From Actinomycetospora callitridis (GTDB lineage Bacteria > Actinomycetota > Actinomycetes > Mycobacteriales > Pseudonocardiaceae): a stretch of DNA of 64,000 nucleotides. The notes beneath the pieces were generated by a model. It worked only from the letters and a program-made list of their open reading frames with translations, ran no database searches and was not told where the DNA came from. Below are positions 47,594-55,850 of the stretch, piece by piece; position 1 is the first letter of the stretch; the number at the start of each line of letters is the position of its first letter. The position numbers and the translations under genes are program-made. Location: positions 248,001 to 312,000 of the forward strand of contig NZ_JAQZAK010000004.1 of the NCBI RefSeq assembly GCF_028737265.1. The letters are read 5' to 3'.

Positions 47594-48721
47594 GTGGCTG
47601 TGAAGAGCGCCGAGCAGGTGCGCGATCAGATCGACGGGCTGGCCGCGGCGGGCCTGGACTGGACGACCTTCGGCACGGCCGCGATCGAGACGCTGCGGCG
47701 GGCGCTCCCGTTCTCCGCGGCGTGCCTCGCGACGCTCGACCCCGCCACCGAGCTCGTCACCGCGACGGTCAAGTGGGGCGATGTCGACGACGACCACGAC
47801 CTGCAGTGGTCGTACTACGAGTACGAGGTCGACGACGTCTACGACTTCCGGGTGGTGGCCCGGCGTCCCGGCGCCGTGACGGCGCTCGGCACCGAGACCG
47901 GGGGCGACCCCGCGCGCTCGCGACGCTGGGCGGAGATGTTCTCGCCGCTCTGGGACTACTCCGACGAGCTGCGCGCCGGCCTGTCCGCCGACGGTGCGAC
48001 GTGGGGCGGGATCGCGCTCTTCCACCAGGGCGGGCGCACCTTCACCCCGGCCGAGCAGGAGTTCGTCAGCTCCGTGGCCGGCGGGTTCGCCCGGGGGCTG
48101 CGGGCCGGGCTCGTCGCCGGCGCGGTCGACCTGGCGGCGGCCGGGGACGGTGACGGCCCGGCGGTGCTCGTGGTCGGTGCCGACGACGAGGTCGTGTCGG
48201 CGAACGCCGGCGCCGAGGCCCGGATCTGCGAGCTGGGCGGCGGGACGCTCGGCGAGGCGCCGCTGCCGCAGATCGTGTACGCCATCGTCGGCGCCGCCCG
48301 GCGGCGCGCGCTCGACCCGTCGGCGCCGCCGCCGCGGGCGCGCCTGCGGTCGCGGTCCGGGCGCTGGGTGGTCGCGCACGCCTCACCGCTGGTGGGACGG
48401 GGCGATCGGGGCACCGACGTCGTCGTCACCCTCGAGGACGCCCGCCCGCCCGAGGTGATCCCCCTGATCGTCGCGTCCTACGGCCTGACCGACCGCGAGC
48501 GCGACGTCGTCGGCCTCGTCCTCGCGGGCGTCGACACCGCCGACGTCGCGCAGCGGCTGCACCTGTCGGCCTACACCGTCCAGGACCACCTCAAGAAGAT
48601 CTTCGCGAAGGTCGGCGTCCGCAGCAGGCGCGAGCTCATCGCGCGCATCTACACCGACCACTACGTCCCGCGGCTGGTCGAGGGCGGCGCGCTCGCCCCC
48701 TCGGGATGGTTCGCGGGCTGA
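47594..48721 (+). CDS. GAF-like sensor with LuxR-type HTH
   Basis: 375-aa regulator. Residues about 20-175 form a GAF-like domain (LRRALPFSAACLATLD, TWGGIALFHQGGRTFTPAEQEFVSSVA). Residues about 185-285 are PAS-like (VLVVGADDEVVSANAGAEARICEL). The C-terminal 60 residues are a LuxR/NarL HTH: YGLTDRERDVVGLVLAGVDTADVAQRLHLSAYTVQDHLKKIF. No receiver domain, so it likely senses a ligand directly. GTG 47594 fits a leaderless start. Divergent from the ridA remnant and FAD oxidase, which are likely targets (inference). Confidence 0.88.
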   Translation: MAVKSAEQVRDQIDGLAAAGLDWTTFGTAAIETLRRALPFSAACLATLDPATELVTATVKWGDVDDDHDLQWSYYEYEVDDVYDFRVVARRPGAVTALGTETGGDPARSRRWAEMFSPLWDYSDELRAGLSADGATWGGIALFHQGGRTFTPAEQEFVSSVAGGFARGLRAGLVAGAVDLAAAGDGDGPAVLVVGADDEVVSANAGAEARICELGGGTLGEAPLPQIVYAIVGAARRRALDPSAPPPRARLRSRSGRWVVAHASPLVGRGDRGTDVVVTLEDARPPEVIPLIVASYGLTDRERDVVGLVLAGVDTADVAQRLHLSAYTVQDHLKKIFAKVGVRSRRELIARIYTDHYVPRLVEGGALAPSGWFAG

Positions 48722-48830
48722 TCCCGGCGTTCCTGTCCCGGAGGACGCCCGCGCGGTAGATTCGGGCCGACCACCCGGTGCGCAGCGCCGGAAGTCGCAT
48801 CCGGGAACGACGATCGGCGCGTGAACCCCC

Positions 48831-48855
48831 TCGGATCCGATCCACCGTGATCCGA
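48831..48855 (+). promoter_or_regulatory. Inverted repeat upstream of the 40-aa gene
   Basis: TCGGATC-N11-GATCCGA ends 17 bp before the start at 48873. A TAGATT -10-like box is near 48757. It could be an operator or a leader hairpin. Confidence 0.35.
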
Positions 48856-48872
48856 ACCGCCGGGAGCGCCCG

Positions 48873-48995
48873 ATGTCCGACAAGTCCCCTCGCCAGTCCT
48901 CCTCCAAGAAGTCCGACAAGAGCCTCAAGGAGAAGCGGGCGATCAAGAAGGCGAAGAAGTCCGGCGACGACGGCGGGGCCTTCCCGACGCGCTAG
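48873..48995 (+). CDS. 40-residue Lys/Ser-rich protein
   Basis: MSDKSPRQSSSKKSDKSL... 40 aa, strongly basic (13 Lys/Arg) with a helical KEKRAIKKAKKS core and a GDDGGAFPTR end. ATG 48873 follows GGGAG at 7 nt. Short basic proteins with this SKK...KEKRA...K pattern recur in actinobacteria, as far as I recall; a nucleic-acid-binding role is a guess. Its TAG shares a CTAG palindrome with the TAG of the convergent kinase gene (48992-48995). Confidence 0.7.
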   Translation: MSDKSPRQSSSKKSDKSLKEKRAIKKAKKSGDDGGAFPTR

Positions 48996-50668
48996 TTGGC
49001 CTGCCGCTGCCCGTCGATCTTCCAGATGCCGTCGACGAAGGCCAGCCGGAACACCGTGCGCTCGTCGACCTCGCGGCCGTCGGCGTAGCGGTAGGTGACG
49101 GTGGCGTCGACCTCGTCGCCGCCGGCGGGCGAGACCCCGCGCACGGTGACCTGCTGGATCGTCGCCCAGAAGCTGCGGTAGTTCTCGATCCCGCCCGCGG
49201 TCGAGGACCGGAACGAGGGCGTCAGGCGCTGCCAGCCCTCGTCGAGCTGGTTCGGCAGCAGGCCGTAGTAGTCGATGATTGCCTGCTGGCGGGCCTGGTC
49301 GTCCGGACCGCCGGCGAGCGCGCCCTCGCTCCCCGCCCCCGCCCCCGCCTCCGCCTGCGACGTCGTCGCGCTCGCGCCGCCGGCCTCGGGCGACGCGGTG
49401 CTCCCGGGGACCGAGGCCCCCGGCCTGCTGCCCGGGGTCCCGAGCAGGGCGGCGAGCACGACGGCGACGACCACCGCGACGACGGCCGCCACCGCGGCGA
49501 TCCACGGCCAGCGACGTCGGCGAGCTCCGTCCTCCGGGGTGGCGTCGTCCGGGATGGCGTCGTCGCGGTCCGGCGCGGACACCGGTGCCGTCGTCGCCGG
49601 CCGCGTCAGGGGCGGGACGTCGGCGGGCTGGGTCGCCACGACCCTGTCGGGAACCACCCCGGCCGTCGCACGCCCACCGGGGCCGGACGGCTGGGGCCCC
49701 GTGGACGGTGCGGGCGGGACGGGCGGGGGCGTGGGCGGCCCGGAGCCCGGTCCCGGGCCCTGTCCTGGTGCTGGCCCCGGCCCTGAGCTGATCGGAGCCT
49801 CGGGACGCACGAAGAACGGCGTCATGGGCCCCTCCTCGGTGCCGGCCTCGGCGGCGACGAGACGGGCGAGGTCGCCGCGCACCCGCTGCATGCCCGGGCG
49901 GCTCGCGGGGTCGGGCTGCAGCAGGTGCTCGATCAGCGGGGTGATCGGGCCCCGCGGGGACGGCGGGGCGTACTCGCCTGAGGCGACGCGGTGCAGGACG
50001 GCGAGGGGGTTGTCGCCCGTGCCGAAGGGCGGCACGCCCTCGAGTGCGGTGTAGAGCGTCGAGCCCAGCGAGTAGACGTCCGAGCGGAAGTCGGCCGTCC
50101 CGCCCCGCGCCACCTCGGGGGCGAGGTAGGCCGGGGTGCCCGCCATCATCCCGGTCGAGGTGATGGTGACGTCGTCGACGGCGCGGGCGATGCCGAAGTC
50201 GGTGACCTTGGCCAGACCGTCGTCGCCGAGCAGGACGTTGCCGGGCTTGATGTCGCGGTGCACCATCCCGGCCTCGTGGGCGGCGGCCAGCGCGTCGGCC
50301 ACCTGGCGCCCGATGTGCGCGACGCGCTCGGGGTCGAGCGGCCCGTCGGCGACGATCGCCTCGGCGAGGCTGCGCGAGGGCAGGTACTCCATGACCAGCC
50401 ACGGCTGCCCGTCGTGCTCGACGACGTCGTAGACCGCGATCGCGTGCGGGTGGTGCAGGCGGGCGATCATCCGTGCCTCGCGGAACACCCGGCGATGGGC
50501 CTGGTCGCGGGCCTCGTCGTCGGCACCCGCGGGCAGTGACACCTGTTTGAGGGCGACCTCCCGCTGCAGGCGCTCGTCCTCGGCCCGCCACACGACGCCC
50601 ATGGCGCCCTGCCCGACGCGCGTGCGGACGCGGTAGCGCTCGGCGATCACCTCGCCCTCGTCCGCCAC
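48992..50668 (-). CDS. Transmembrane Ser/Thr protein kinase with NTF2-like exterior
   Basis: 558-aa PknB-type kinase. GQGAMGVVW (19-27), K41, HRDIKPGN with D139, DFG, and APEV are all canonical. After a Gly/Pro-rich juxtamembrane linker of about 110 residues comes one helix near 385-410 (WPWIAAVAAVVAVVVAVVLAALL), then an exterior ending in a cystatin/NTF2-like domain of about 100 residues (QQAIIDYYGLLP, SFWATIQQVTV, VFRLAFVDGIWKIDGQRQAN). GTG 50668 (MADEGEVIAERY) is chosen over GTG 50692 because of GAGGCGAGGG upstream. Probably active; the signal is unknown. Confidence 0.92.
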   Translation of the reverse strand: MADEGEVIAERYRVRTRVGQGAMGVVWRAEDERLQREVALKQVSLPAGADDEARDQAHRRVFREARMIARLHHPHAIAVYDVVEHDGQPWLVMEYLPSRSLAEAIVADGPLDPERVAHIGRQVADALAAAHEAGMVHRDIKPGNVLLGDDGLAKVTDFGIARAVDDVTITSTGMMAGTPAYLAPEVARGGTADFRSDVYSLGSTLYTALEGVPPFGTGDNPLAVLHRVASGEYAPPSPRGPITPLIEHLLQPDPASRPGMQRVRGDLARLVAAEAGTEEGPMTPFFVRPEAPISSGPGPAPGQGPGPGSGPPTPPPVPPAPSTGPQPSGPGGRATAGVVPDRVVATQPADVPPLTRPATTAPVSAPDRDDAIPDDATPEDGARRRRWPWIAAVAAVVAVVVAVVLAALLGTPGSRPGASVPGSTASPEAGGASATTSQAEAGAGAGSEGALAGGPDDQARQQAIIDYYGLLPNQLDEGWQRLTPSFRSSTAGGIENYRSFWATIQQVTVRGVSPAGGDEVDATVTYRYADGREVDERTVFRLAFVDGIWKIDGQRQAN

Positions 50669-50747
50669 CCGCCACCCCTCGCCTCGGTCCACCGTCGGTG
50701 CGGGGAGTCTGCCCGAGACGGGCGGGGATCATGTGGGGGACGTCGGT

Positions 50748-51620
50748 TCAGACCACCGGGAGCCGGAAACCACCCGTCATGAGCTCGTAGCTCATCTCGT
50801 GGACGTCCTGGGTGGTGACGAGCTCGATGCCCCGGCGCGCGGCCTCCGCGCGGGCGGCGCCGAAGGTCTTCTCGGAGTCCTCGTGGGAGCGGCCCTGCGT
50901 CCAGTAGCGGATGGCGTGGCAGTGGCTGCGTCCCAGGCCCCGGCCGAGGCGCAGGGTCTCGCGGATGGCCTTGACGACGTGCCCCTCCCCCGCGACCCAC
51001 GCGGCGGCGCCCTCCGGGACGGGCCGGGCGCGCACGACGTCGACGAGCGTCTCGCCCCGCGCGCGGTGCACCCAGCGCACCGGGCGGGCGAGCTCCTGCT
51101 CGTCGAGGGCGTCCTCCACCTCGATCGCGGTGTGCACCAGGGCGTGCTTCGGCAGCCACTCGAGCAGGGCGGCGATCGCGGGCAGGGCCGCCTCGTCGCC
51201 CGCCAGCAGGACCTCCGTGGCGTCGGCGGGCGGGGCCCACCCGCCACCGGGTCCGACGATGCCGGCGGGGTCGCCAGGGCGGGCGGCGGTGGCCCAGCGG
51301 CCGGCGGCGGAGTCGCCGTGCAGGGCGATGTCGATCGTCATCTCGCCGCGGACGCCGTCGAGGGAGCGCACGGTCATGCTGCGCGCGTAGGGACGGTCGC
51401 GGTCGTCGGGCCAGCTCAGGCCGTGCGGCCCGGGGGTCGGCAGGACCACCGGCGCGCCGGGCTCGGCGAACAGCAGGCGCACGTGCGCGGCGGGCGGGAC
51501 GGCGTCGAGCGCGCGCAGGGCGGGGCTCCCCGGGCCACCGAGCGTGACGCGCTGCATGCGCGGAGTGAGGCGTTCGGACGCGACGACCTCCAGCAGCGGC
51601 AGCACCGACATCCGCGCCAC
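50748..51620 (-). CDS. Siderophore-interacting protein (FAD-dependent ferric-siderophore reductase)
   Basis: 290-aa SIP/ViuB-type protein, which releases iron from imported siderophores using reduced flavin. RMQRVTLGG, DDRDRPYARSMTVRSLD (the R-x-Y-[ST] FAD motif), GDPAGIVGPGG, EVLLAGDEAALPAI (the AGDETALPA motif), AWVAGEGHVVKAIRETL and a C-terminal YWTQGRSHEDSEKTFG. GTG 51620 has GGGAGGGGAAG upstream. An IdeR-like box lies 24 bp upstream, linking it in regulation to the siderophore operon at 43 kb. Confidence 0.93.
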   Translation of the reverse strand: MARMSVLPLLEVVASERLTPRMQRVTLGGPGSPALRALDAVPPAAHVRLLFAEPGAPVVLPTPGPHGLSWPDDRDRPYARSMTVRSLDGVRGEMTIDIALHGDSAAGRWATAARPGDPAGIVGPGGGWAPPADATEVLLAGDEAALPAIAALLEWLPKHALVHTAIEVEDALDEQELARPVRWVHRARGETLVDVVRARPVPEGAAAWVAGEGHVVKAIRETLRLGRGLGRSHCHAIRYWTQGRSHEDSEKTFGAARAEAARRGIELVTTQDVHEMSYELMTGGFRLPVV

Positions 51621-51643
51621 GTGCTTCCCCTCCCTCACCCGAA

Positions 51644-51664
51644 TGCGAGGAAGGCTAGCCTCAC
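51644..51664 (-). promoter_or_regulatory. IdeR/DmdR-like iron box
   Basis: Minus-strand TGAGGCTAGCCTTCCTCGC matches the iron-box consensus TTAGGTTAGGCTAACCTAA at about 11 of 19 positions, including AGG, TAG and CT. Directly upstream of the siderophore-interacting protein gene. Confidence 0.55.
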
Positions 51665-51769
51665 TTCATCCGCGCGTGCCACCCCGCGCCGCGATCGGGG
51701 CGCCGAGCGAGAGATCTGCCGCGCCGGGCGGGTCCGGTCACGTGATCGATGCGGAAATCCTGGCGTTGA

Positions 51770-51796
51770 GTGCAAGCGAGGACGCAGGGCTTGCAC
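51770..51796 (-). terminator. Hairpin after the amidohydrolase gene
   Basis: GTGCAAGC-N11-GCTTGCAC begins 11 bp beyond the amidohydrolase stop. Perfect 8-bp stem; likely terminator of the Rieske-amidohydrolase operon, without a T-run. Confidence 0.45.
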
Positions 51797-51806
51797 GCGC
51801 CGCGTG

Positions 51807-53015
51807 CTACAGCCCGAACACCTTGCGGGCCGTCTCGCCGAGGATGTTCCGCTTGGCGTGGTCGTCGAGGAACGGCAGGGACGCGATGCGGCCGGGCACG
51901 TCGAAGTCCCAGTGCGGCCAGTCCGAGGAGTACATCAGCGAGTTCGGCGCATCGATGGCCCGCAGCGTCGACTCGAGCAGGGCGTCGTCGGTCCACTCCA
52001 TCGGCTGCGAGGTGTAGAACATCTCGCGCATGTAGTGCGACGGCGGCTTCGTCAGCAGCGGGGCGTCGGACTGGCGCATGTAGTACTCGTGGTCGAGCCG
52101 CTGCATCATGAACGGCACCCACGCGAGGCCGCTCTCGATCCAGATGGTCTTGAGTCCCGGGAACCGCTCGGGGATCCCGTTGATGACCCAGTTGGTCATG
52201 TGGGTCATGTTGCAGGTCACGAAGCTCATGGCGTGCGCCGAGAGGAACTTGTTCATCGTCGACGTCATCGAGTCGGCCTGGTTGGGCCCGGCGTGGAAGC
52301 CGATCGGCAGGCCGCGCTCCTCGAGCATCCGGTACAGCGGCATGTAGGCGTTGCGGTGCACGCCCGCGTGGCGCTGGCTCGTGACGAGGAAGCCGATGAC
52401 GCCCGGGTGGTCGGCGAACTCCTCGACCGTGGCCAGGCACGCGTCGGGGTCCTCGAACGGGAGGCCGAGCATGGTCTTGATGCGGGGCTCGCGCGGGAGG
52501 ACCTCCGCGGTGAACCAGCGGTTGTAGGCCTGCAGCAGCGCGGTGGCGATCTGCGGCTGGGGGTGCAGGCCGGTCTCGAGCATCGGCTGCGGGAACACGA
52601 TCTGGACGTCGATCGACATCGCGTCCATCGCCCGGCGCACCAGGGTCACGTCGCGGTGCGCGCCGTTGTCGGTGCCGGGGGTCTCCTCGCCCAGCGCGGC
52701 CTGGTGCGGAATGCGTCCGGAGACGTCCTGCATGGTCAGGCCCGGCGAGTGGTTGTGGAGGGCCAGCCGCGATGCGTTCGGCCAGTTCTTCATCATCTGC
52801 TCGGCCGTGTCGCGCAGGACGGGGCTGTCGAGGTACTTCAGGATCTCCGGCCACGAGTCGAGCTCCACGTGGTGGGAGTCGACGTCGACGATGAAGTACT
52901 CGTCGAGCGCGTAGCGCTCGGTGTCGCGGGCGGCGTTCGCGAGGATCTCGCGGCTGTCGGTGTGGGTGGTGATCTCCTGCGTGGGCAGGCGACGGACATC
53001 GTCGTCGATGGTCAT
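51807..53015 (-). CDS. Amidohydrolase-2 family metal-dependent hydrolase
   Basis: 402-aa TIM-barrel protein of the ACMSD/amidohydrolase-2 group. The usual N-terminal HxH is FIVDVDSHHVE, a D-x-x-H-H variant; IGFHAGPNQ supplies the mid-barrel His, WIESGLAWVPF and YSSDWPHWDFD (catalytic Asp) complete the site. Members decarboxylate or hydrolyse aromatic-derived acids. ATG 53015 overlaps the 97-aa gene stop by 4 nt. Third gene of an operon with a Rieske protein, under a divergent LysR: a degradation or detoxification step is likely (inference). Confidence 0.88.
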   Translation of the reverse strand: MTIDDDVRRLPTQEITTHTDSREILANAARDTERYALDEYFIVDVDSHHVELDSWPEILKYLDSPVLRDTAEQMMKNWPNASRLALHNHSPGLTMQDVSGRIPHQAALGEETPGTDNGAHRDVTLVRRAMDAMSIDVQIVFPQPMLETGLHPQPQIATALLQAYNRWFTAEVLPREPRIKTMLGLPFEDPDACLATVEEFADHPGVIGFLVTSQRHAGVHRNAYMPLYRMLEERGLPIGFHAGPNQADSMTSTMNKFLSAHAMSFVTCNMTHMTNWVINGIPERFPGLKTIWIESGLAWVPFMMQRLDHEYYMRQSDAPLLTKPPSHYMREMFYTSQPMEWTDDALLESTLRAIDAPNSLMYSSDWPHWDFDVPGRIASLPFLDDHAKRNILGETARKVFGL

Positions 53016-53305
53016 GACGTGCTCCTCGAGAACCACAGGGCGAGGTCGAAGGGGTTGAGGTCGTGCGCCCGCAGCGCCGCGGTGGCGAGCACGACGGACT
53101 CGGTGGGCGTCAGGTCGGTCCCGGTCGGCGGGTGCGCGCCCTCCTCGGCGGCGACGACGTAGAGCCGCCCCGCGACCGCGAACAGGCGCCGGGCGGCGTC
53201 GGGGTCCAGCGCGGCGATCGCCCCGTCGCCGAGCCCGGCGTCGACCTCCGCGCCGAGCTCGTCGACGAGGGTCGCGATGCGGGTGGCCCGCTCAGACGGT
53301 GACAC
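53012..53305 (-). CDS. 97-aa operon protein of unknown function
   Basis: Helical 97-aa protein (RATRIATLVDELGAEVD, DAARRLFAVAGRLYVVAAE, VVLATAALRAHDLNPFDLALWFSRS). No motif recognised. GTG 53305 overlaps the Rieske stop by 14 bp and its own stop overlaps the amidohydrolase start by 4 bp, so it is a genuine coupled gene, perhaps a subunit or assembly partner of the other two. Confidence 0.75.
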   Translation of the reverse strand: MSPSERATRIATLVDELGAEVDAGLGDGAIAALDPDAARRLFAVAGRLYVVAAEEGAHPPTGTDLTPTESVVLATAALRAHDLNPFDLALWFSRSTS

Positions 53306-53714
53306 GGATCCGCCCGCCCTCCTCGTCGACCGACACCGCGCGCAGCGCGAAGTCCGGCCGGCCGGGATGGCGCCCGGTGGTCACGTCGTACTCGAAGCCG
53401 TGCCAGGGGCAGACGATGTGCATCGTCGTCTCGTCGAAGACGGTGCCGAGGCTGCGCTGCTGGTCGTCGAGCCGTTCGCGCACCCGGGAGACGATGCGTC
53501 CCTGACAGGCGGGCCCGCCCTGGTGGGCGCAGCGGTTCTCGTAGGCGTAGAGCCGGCCGCCGAAGCGGAAGACGCCGACGGTGACCGCGTCGGATCCCCC
53601 GCCGAGCGTGACGACGAGACGGCCGCGCTCGGCGACCTCGTCGGAGGCCCCGACGTCGTAGGTGCGGGCCGGCGGGGCCGCGCCGGCCGCCGAGCCGTCG
53701 AGCGTGGTGGTCAT
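53292..53714 (-). CDS. Rieske [2Fe-2S] protein
   Basis: 140 aa. Cluster ligands CAHQGG and CPWHGFEYD, separated by about 40 residues that include GPACQGRIVSRVRERLDD, longer than in most Rieske ferredoxins. DFALRAVSVDEEGGRIRVTV closes the domain. It could act as a ferredoxin or as a small oxygenase-type component with the amidohydrolase encoded downstream. ATG 53714; first gene of the operon, divergent from LysR. Confidence 0.9.
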   Translation of the reverse strand: MTTTLDGSAAGAAPPARTYDVGASDEVAERGRLVVTLGGGSDAVTVGVFRFGGRLYAYENRCAHQGGPACQGRIVSRVRERLDDQQRSLGTVFDETTMHIVCPWHGFEYDVTTGRHPGRPDFALRAVSVDEEGGRIRVTV

Positions 53715-53771
53715 GGCACTACGGTGCGCCGCGCCACATCCCTTGTAAAGTTCAGGTATGTGGGCTGATAC

Positions 53772-54659
53772 ATGAGTAATCCTGCGTATTCGCTCCGGCA
53801 GCTCGCGTACTTCGTCGCGGTGGCCGAGGCGGGGACGCTGGCCGGGGCGTCGGCGACGCTGCACGTCTCCGCCTCGGCGCTCTCACTCGCCCTCGACGAG
53901 CTCGAGCGGGCCCTCGACGCCCAGCTCACCGTGCGTCGGCGCGCCCACGGCATCCGCCTCACCCCGGCCGGCCAGGAGACGCTGCGACGGGCGCGGCGCC
54001 TGCTGCGCGAGGCCGACGAGCTCGCCGACGCCGCGGGCGGCGATCCGCGCGAGGTGGCCGGCACCGTGCGCGTCGGCTGCTACACGACGCTCGCCCCGGG
54101 GCTGCTCCCGGCGACGATCGGGCGGTTCACCGCGCGCCACCCACGGGCGCGCGTCGAGTTCGTCGAGGGGTCGCAGGACGTCCTGCAGCGGGGCCTGCTC
54201 GACGGCGAGCTCGACGTCGCCGTGCTCTACGACCACCGGCTCGATCCCGTCCTCGAGCTCACGCCCCTGTCGTCGAACACGCCCCACCTCGTGCTCCCGC
54301 GGGACCATCGGCTGGTGCACGGGTCCGCGCCCGTCGCCCTCGCCGACCTCGTCGACGAGCCGATGGTGCTGCTCGACCTGCCGCCGAGCTCCGAGCACGC
54401 GCTCGGGGTGTGCCTGGCGGCGGGACTGTCGCCGCGCATCCGCTACCGCACGGTCAACGCCGAGACGGCCCGGGCGCTCGTCGGGCAGGGGCTGGGGTTC
54501 ACGGTGCTGGCCCAGCCCGAGCCGGGCGGTCGCGACGAGGTGGCCGCCGTCCCGATCGCCGAGGACCCCGCGCCGCTGCCGATCGTGATGGGGTGGTCCG
54601 GACGCGTGGCCCCGACCGCGACCGCCCGGGCGTTCGCGGACGCGGCCCGATCGAGATGA
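53772..54659 (+). CDS. LysR-family regulator
   Basis: 295 aa. HTH residues 7-66: YSLRQLAYFVAVAEAGTLAGASATLHVSASALSLALDELERAL, the LysR signature with ALDAQL-x-x-R; then the two-lobe effector domain (VRVGCYTTLAPGLLP, DVAVLYDH, LGFTVLAQPE). ATG 53772. The 57-bp gap to the Rieske gene is the expected place for a LysR site, and it contains an ACAT-N18-ATGT dyad. It most likely activates the Rieske-amidohydrolase operon. Confidence 0.92.
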   Translation: MSNPAYSLRQLAYFVAVAEAGTLAGASATLHVSASALSLALDELERALDAQLTVRRRAHGIRLTPAGQETLRRARRLLREADELADAAGGDPREVAGTVRVGCYTTLAPGLLPATIGRFTARHPRARVEFVEGSQDVLQRGLLDGELDVAVLYDHRLDPVLELTPLSSNTPHLVLPRDHRLVHGSAPVALADLVDEPMVLLDLPPSSEHALGVCLAAGLSPRIRYRTVNAETARALVGQGLGFTVLAQPEPGGRDEVAAVPIAEDPAPLPIVMGWSGRVAPTATARAFADAARSR

Positions 54660-54761
54660 GGGTTTCGGAGCGCCCCTCGCGGCGGAACAGACAGCGTGGA
54701 ACGGGCAGTGTGGAGCAGCAGGGCGAAGCGCACGGCGTGCGACGAGGCTGGAGGGCCACCG

Positions 54762-55241
54762 GTGACGGAGCTGCGGGACGACGACTACATCCCGGCACAC
54801 CTGCGTGACGACCTGACCGACGAGCCGCCGCCCTGGCCGCCGCACGAGATCGTGCCGGGCATCTGGCAGTCGGGCAGCCCCGAGCCCGGCGAGCACTGGG
54901 ACGCCGTCTTCGACCTGCACGGCAGTGCGCCACCGCTCGAGGACGTCGAGTTCTACGTGCACTGGCTGATCGAGGACGGGCCCGCGCCGTCCTTCACCAC
55001 GCTGCGCAGCCTCGCCGACCTCGTCGACGACCTGCGCGCCGACGGCAAGCGCGTCCTGATCCACTGCGCGGCCGGCATCAACCGCTCCGGCCTGCTCTCC
55101 GCCGCCGCGCTCATCCGCGGCGGCCACGACGTCGACGAGGCCATCGCCCTGGTCCGCGAGGCCCGCACGGGCGCGCTGAACAACGTCAACTTCGTGGAGC
55201 TGCTCCACGACCCGCGATGGGAGCCGCGCTCGTCGGGCTGA
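54762..55241 (+). CDS. Dual-specificity/tyrosine-phosphatase-like protein
   Basis: 159 aa. P-loop HCAAGINRSGLLSAAAL gives the C-x5-R catalytic signature; DDLRADGKRVLIHC precedes it. ADLVDD supplies acidic residues upstream, the general acid not being certain. DSP-like fold of short length. GTG 54762 has GGAGG upstream. The 3' end overlaps the convergent TetR gene by 56 bp. Possible partner of the kinases in the window, or a phosphoinositide-type phosphatase. Confidence 0.82.
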   Translation: MTELRDDDYIPAHLRDDLTDEPPPWPPHEIVPGIWQSGSPEPGEHWDAVFDLHGSAPPLEDVEFYVHWLIEDGPAPSFTTLRSLADLVDDLRADGKRVLIHCAAGINRSGLLSAAALIRGGHDVDEAIALVREARTGALNNVNFVELLHDPRWEPRSSG

Positions 55242-55761
55242 GGGCGCCGAGCTCGTCGAACAGCGCCAGGAGCTCGCCGACGTCGGTGGGGCCGAGGCGC
55301 TGCTGGTGGCCGATGAGCACGGCGAGGGTGAGGTCGGCGAGCCGGTCGGCGCGCTCGGCGTCGACCCCGGCCCCGACCAGCGCCTCGGCGACGACGCGGC
55401 GGCGCTGCTCGTCGACGCGCGCCTGCACGACGGCCACCCGCTCGTCGCCGTGCGCCCAGGCCCGGATCGCGGTCTCGGCCTCGTGCGGGAACGTCAGCGC
55501 GAGGTGCTTGAGGACGTCGAGGCGCCCCTCGGGGTCGGGCTCGCGCGCGGCCAGCTCGGCGAGACGCCGGGTGTCGACGGTCTCCCAGTGCTCGAGCAGC
55601 GCGTCGACGAAGCCGTCCCAGCCGCCGAAGTGGTGGTAGAAGGATCCGCTGGTCACCCCCACGTCGCGGCACAGCGTGGCGAGCCGCAGGCCCGAGCGGC
55701 CGTCGCGCGCCAGCAGCGCCATGGCCGCGGCGAAGAAGCCGTCGCGGTTGGTCACCGTCAC
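55186..55761 (-). CDS. TetR-family regulator
   Basis: 191 aa. HTH: FFAAAMALLARDGRSGLRLATLCRDVGVTSGSFYHHFGGWDGFVDALL, with the GSFYHHF recognition signature. The C-terminal tail (PTSAAPIAGRGAAPRS) overlaps the phosphatase gene on the other strand. GTG 55761; GTG 55755 is an alternative. Divergent from the DUF2236 gene with a dyad between them, so DUF2236 is the likely target. Confidence 0.88.
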   Translation of the reverse strand: MTVTNRDGFFAAAMALLARDGRSGLRLATLCRDVGVTSGSFYHHFGGWDGFVDALLEHWETVDTRRLAELAAREPDPEGRLDVLKHLALTFPHEAETAIRAWAHGDERVAVVQARVDEQRRRVVAEALVGAGVDAERADRLADLTLAVLIGHQQRLGPTDVGELLALFDELGALSPTSAAPIAGRGAAPRS

Positions 55762-55782
55762 GTCCCCACCCCCTTGCCGCGG

Positions 55783-55804
55783 GAACGTAGCAGCTTCTAT
55801 GTTC
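55783..55804. promoter_or_regulatory. TetR operator-like dyad
   Basis: GAACGTAG-N6-CTATGTTC, one mismatch in 8-nt arms, in the 89-bp divergent gap between TetR and DUF2236 genes. Confidence 0.5.
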
Positions 55805-55850
55805 TCGGGCAGCCGAAGATAATCGCTCTTACGTTTCGGGGAGACGCGCC

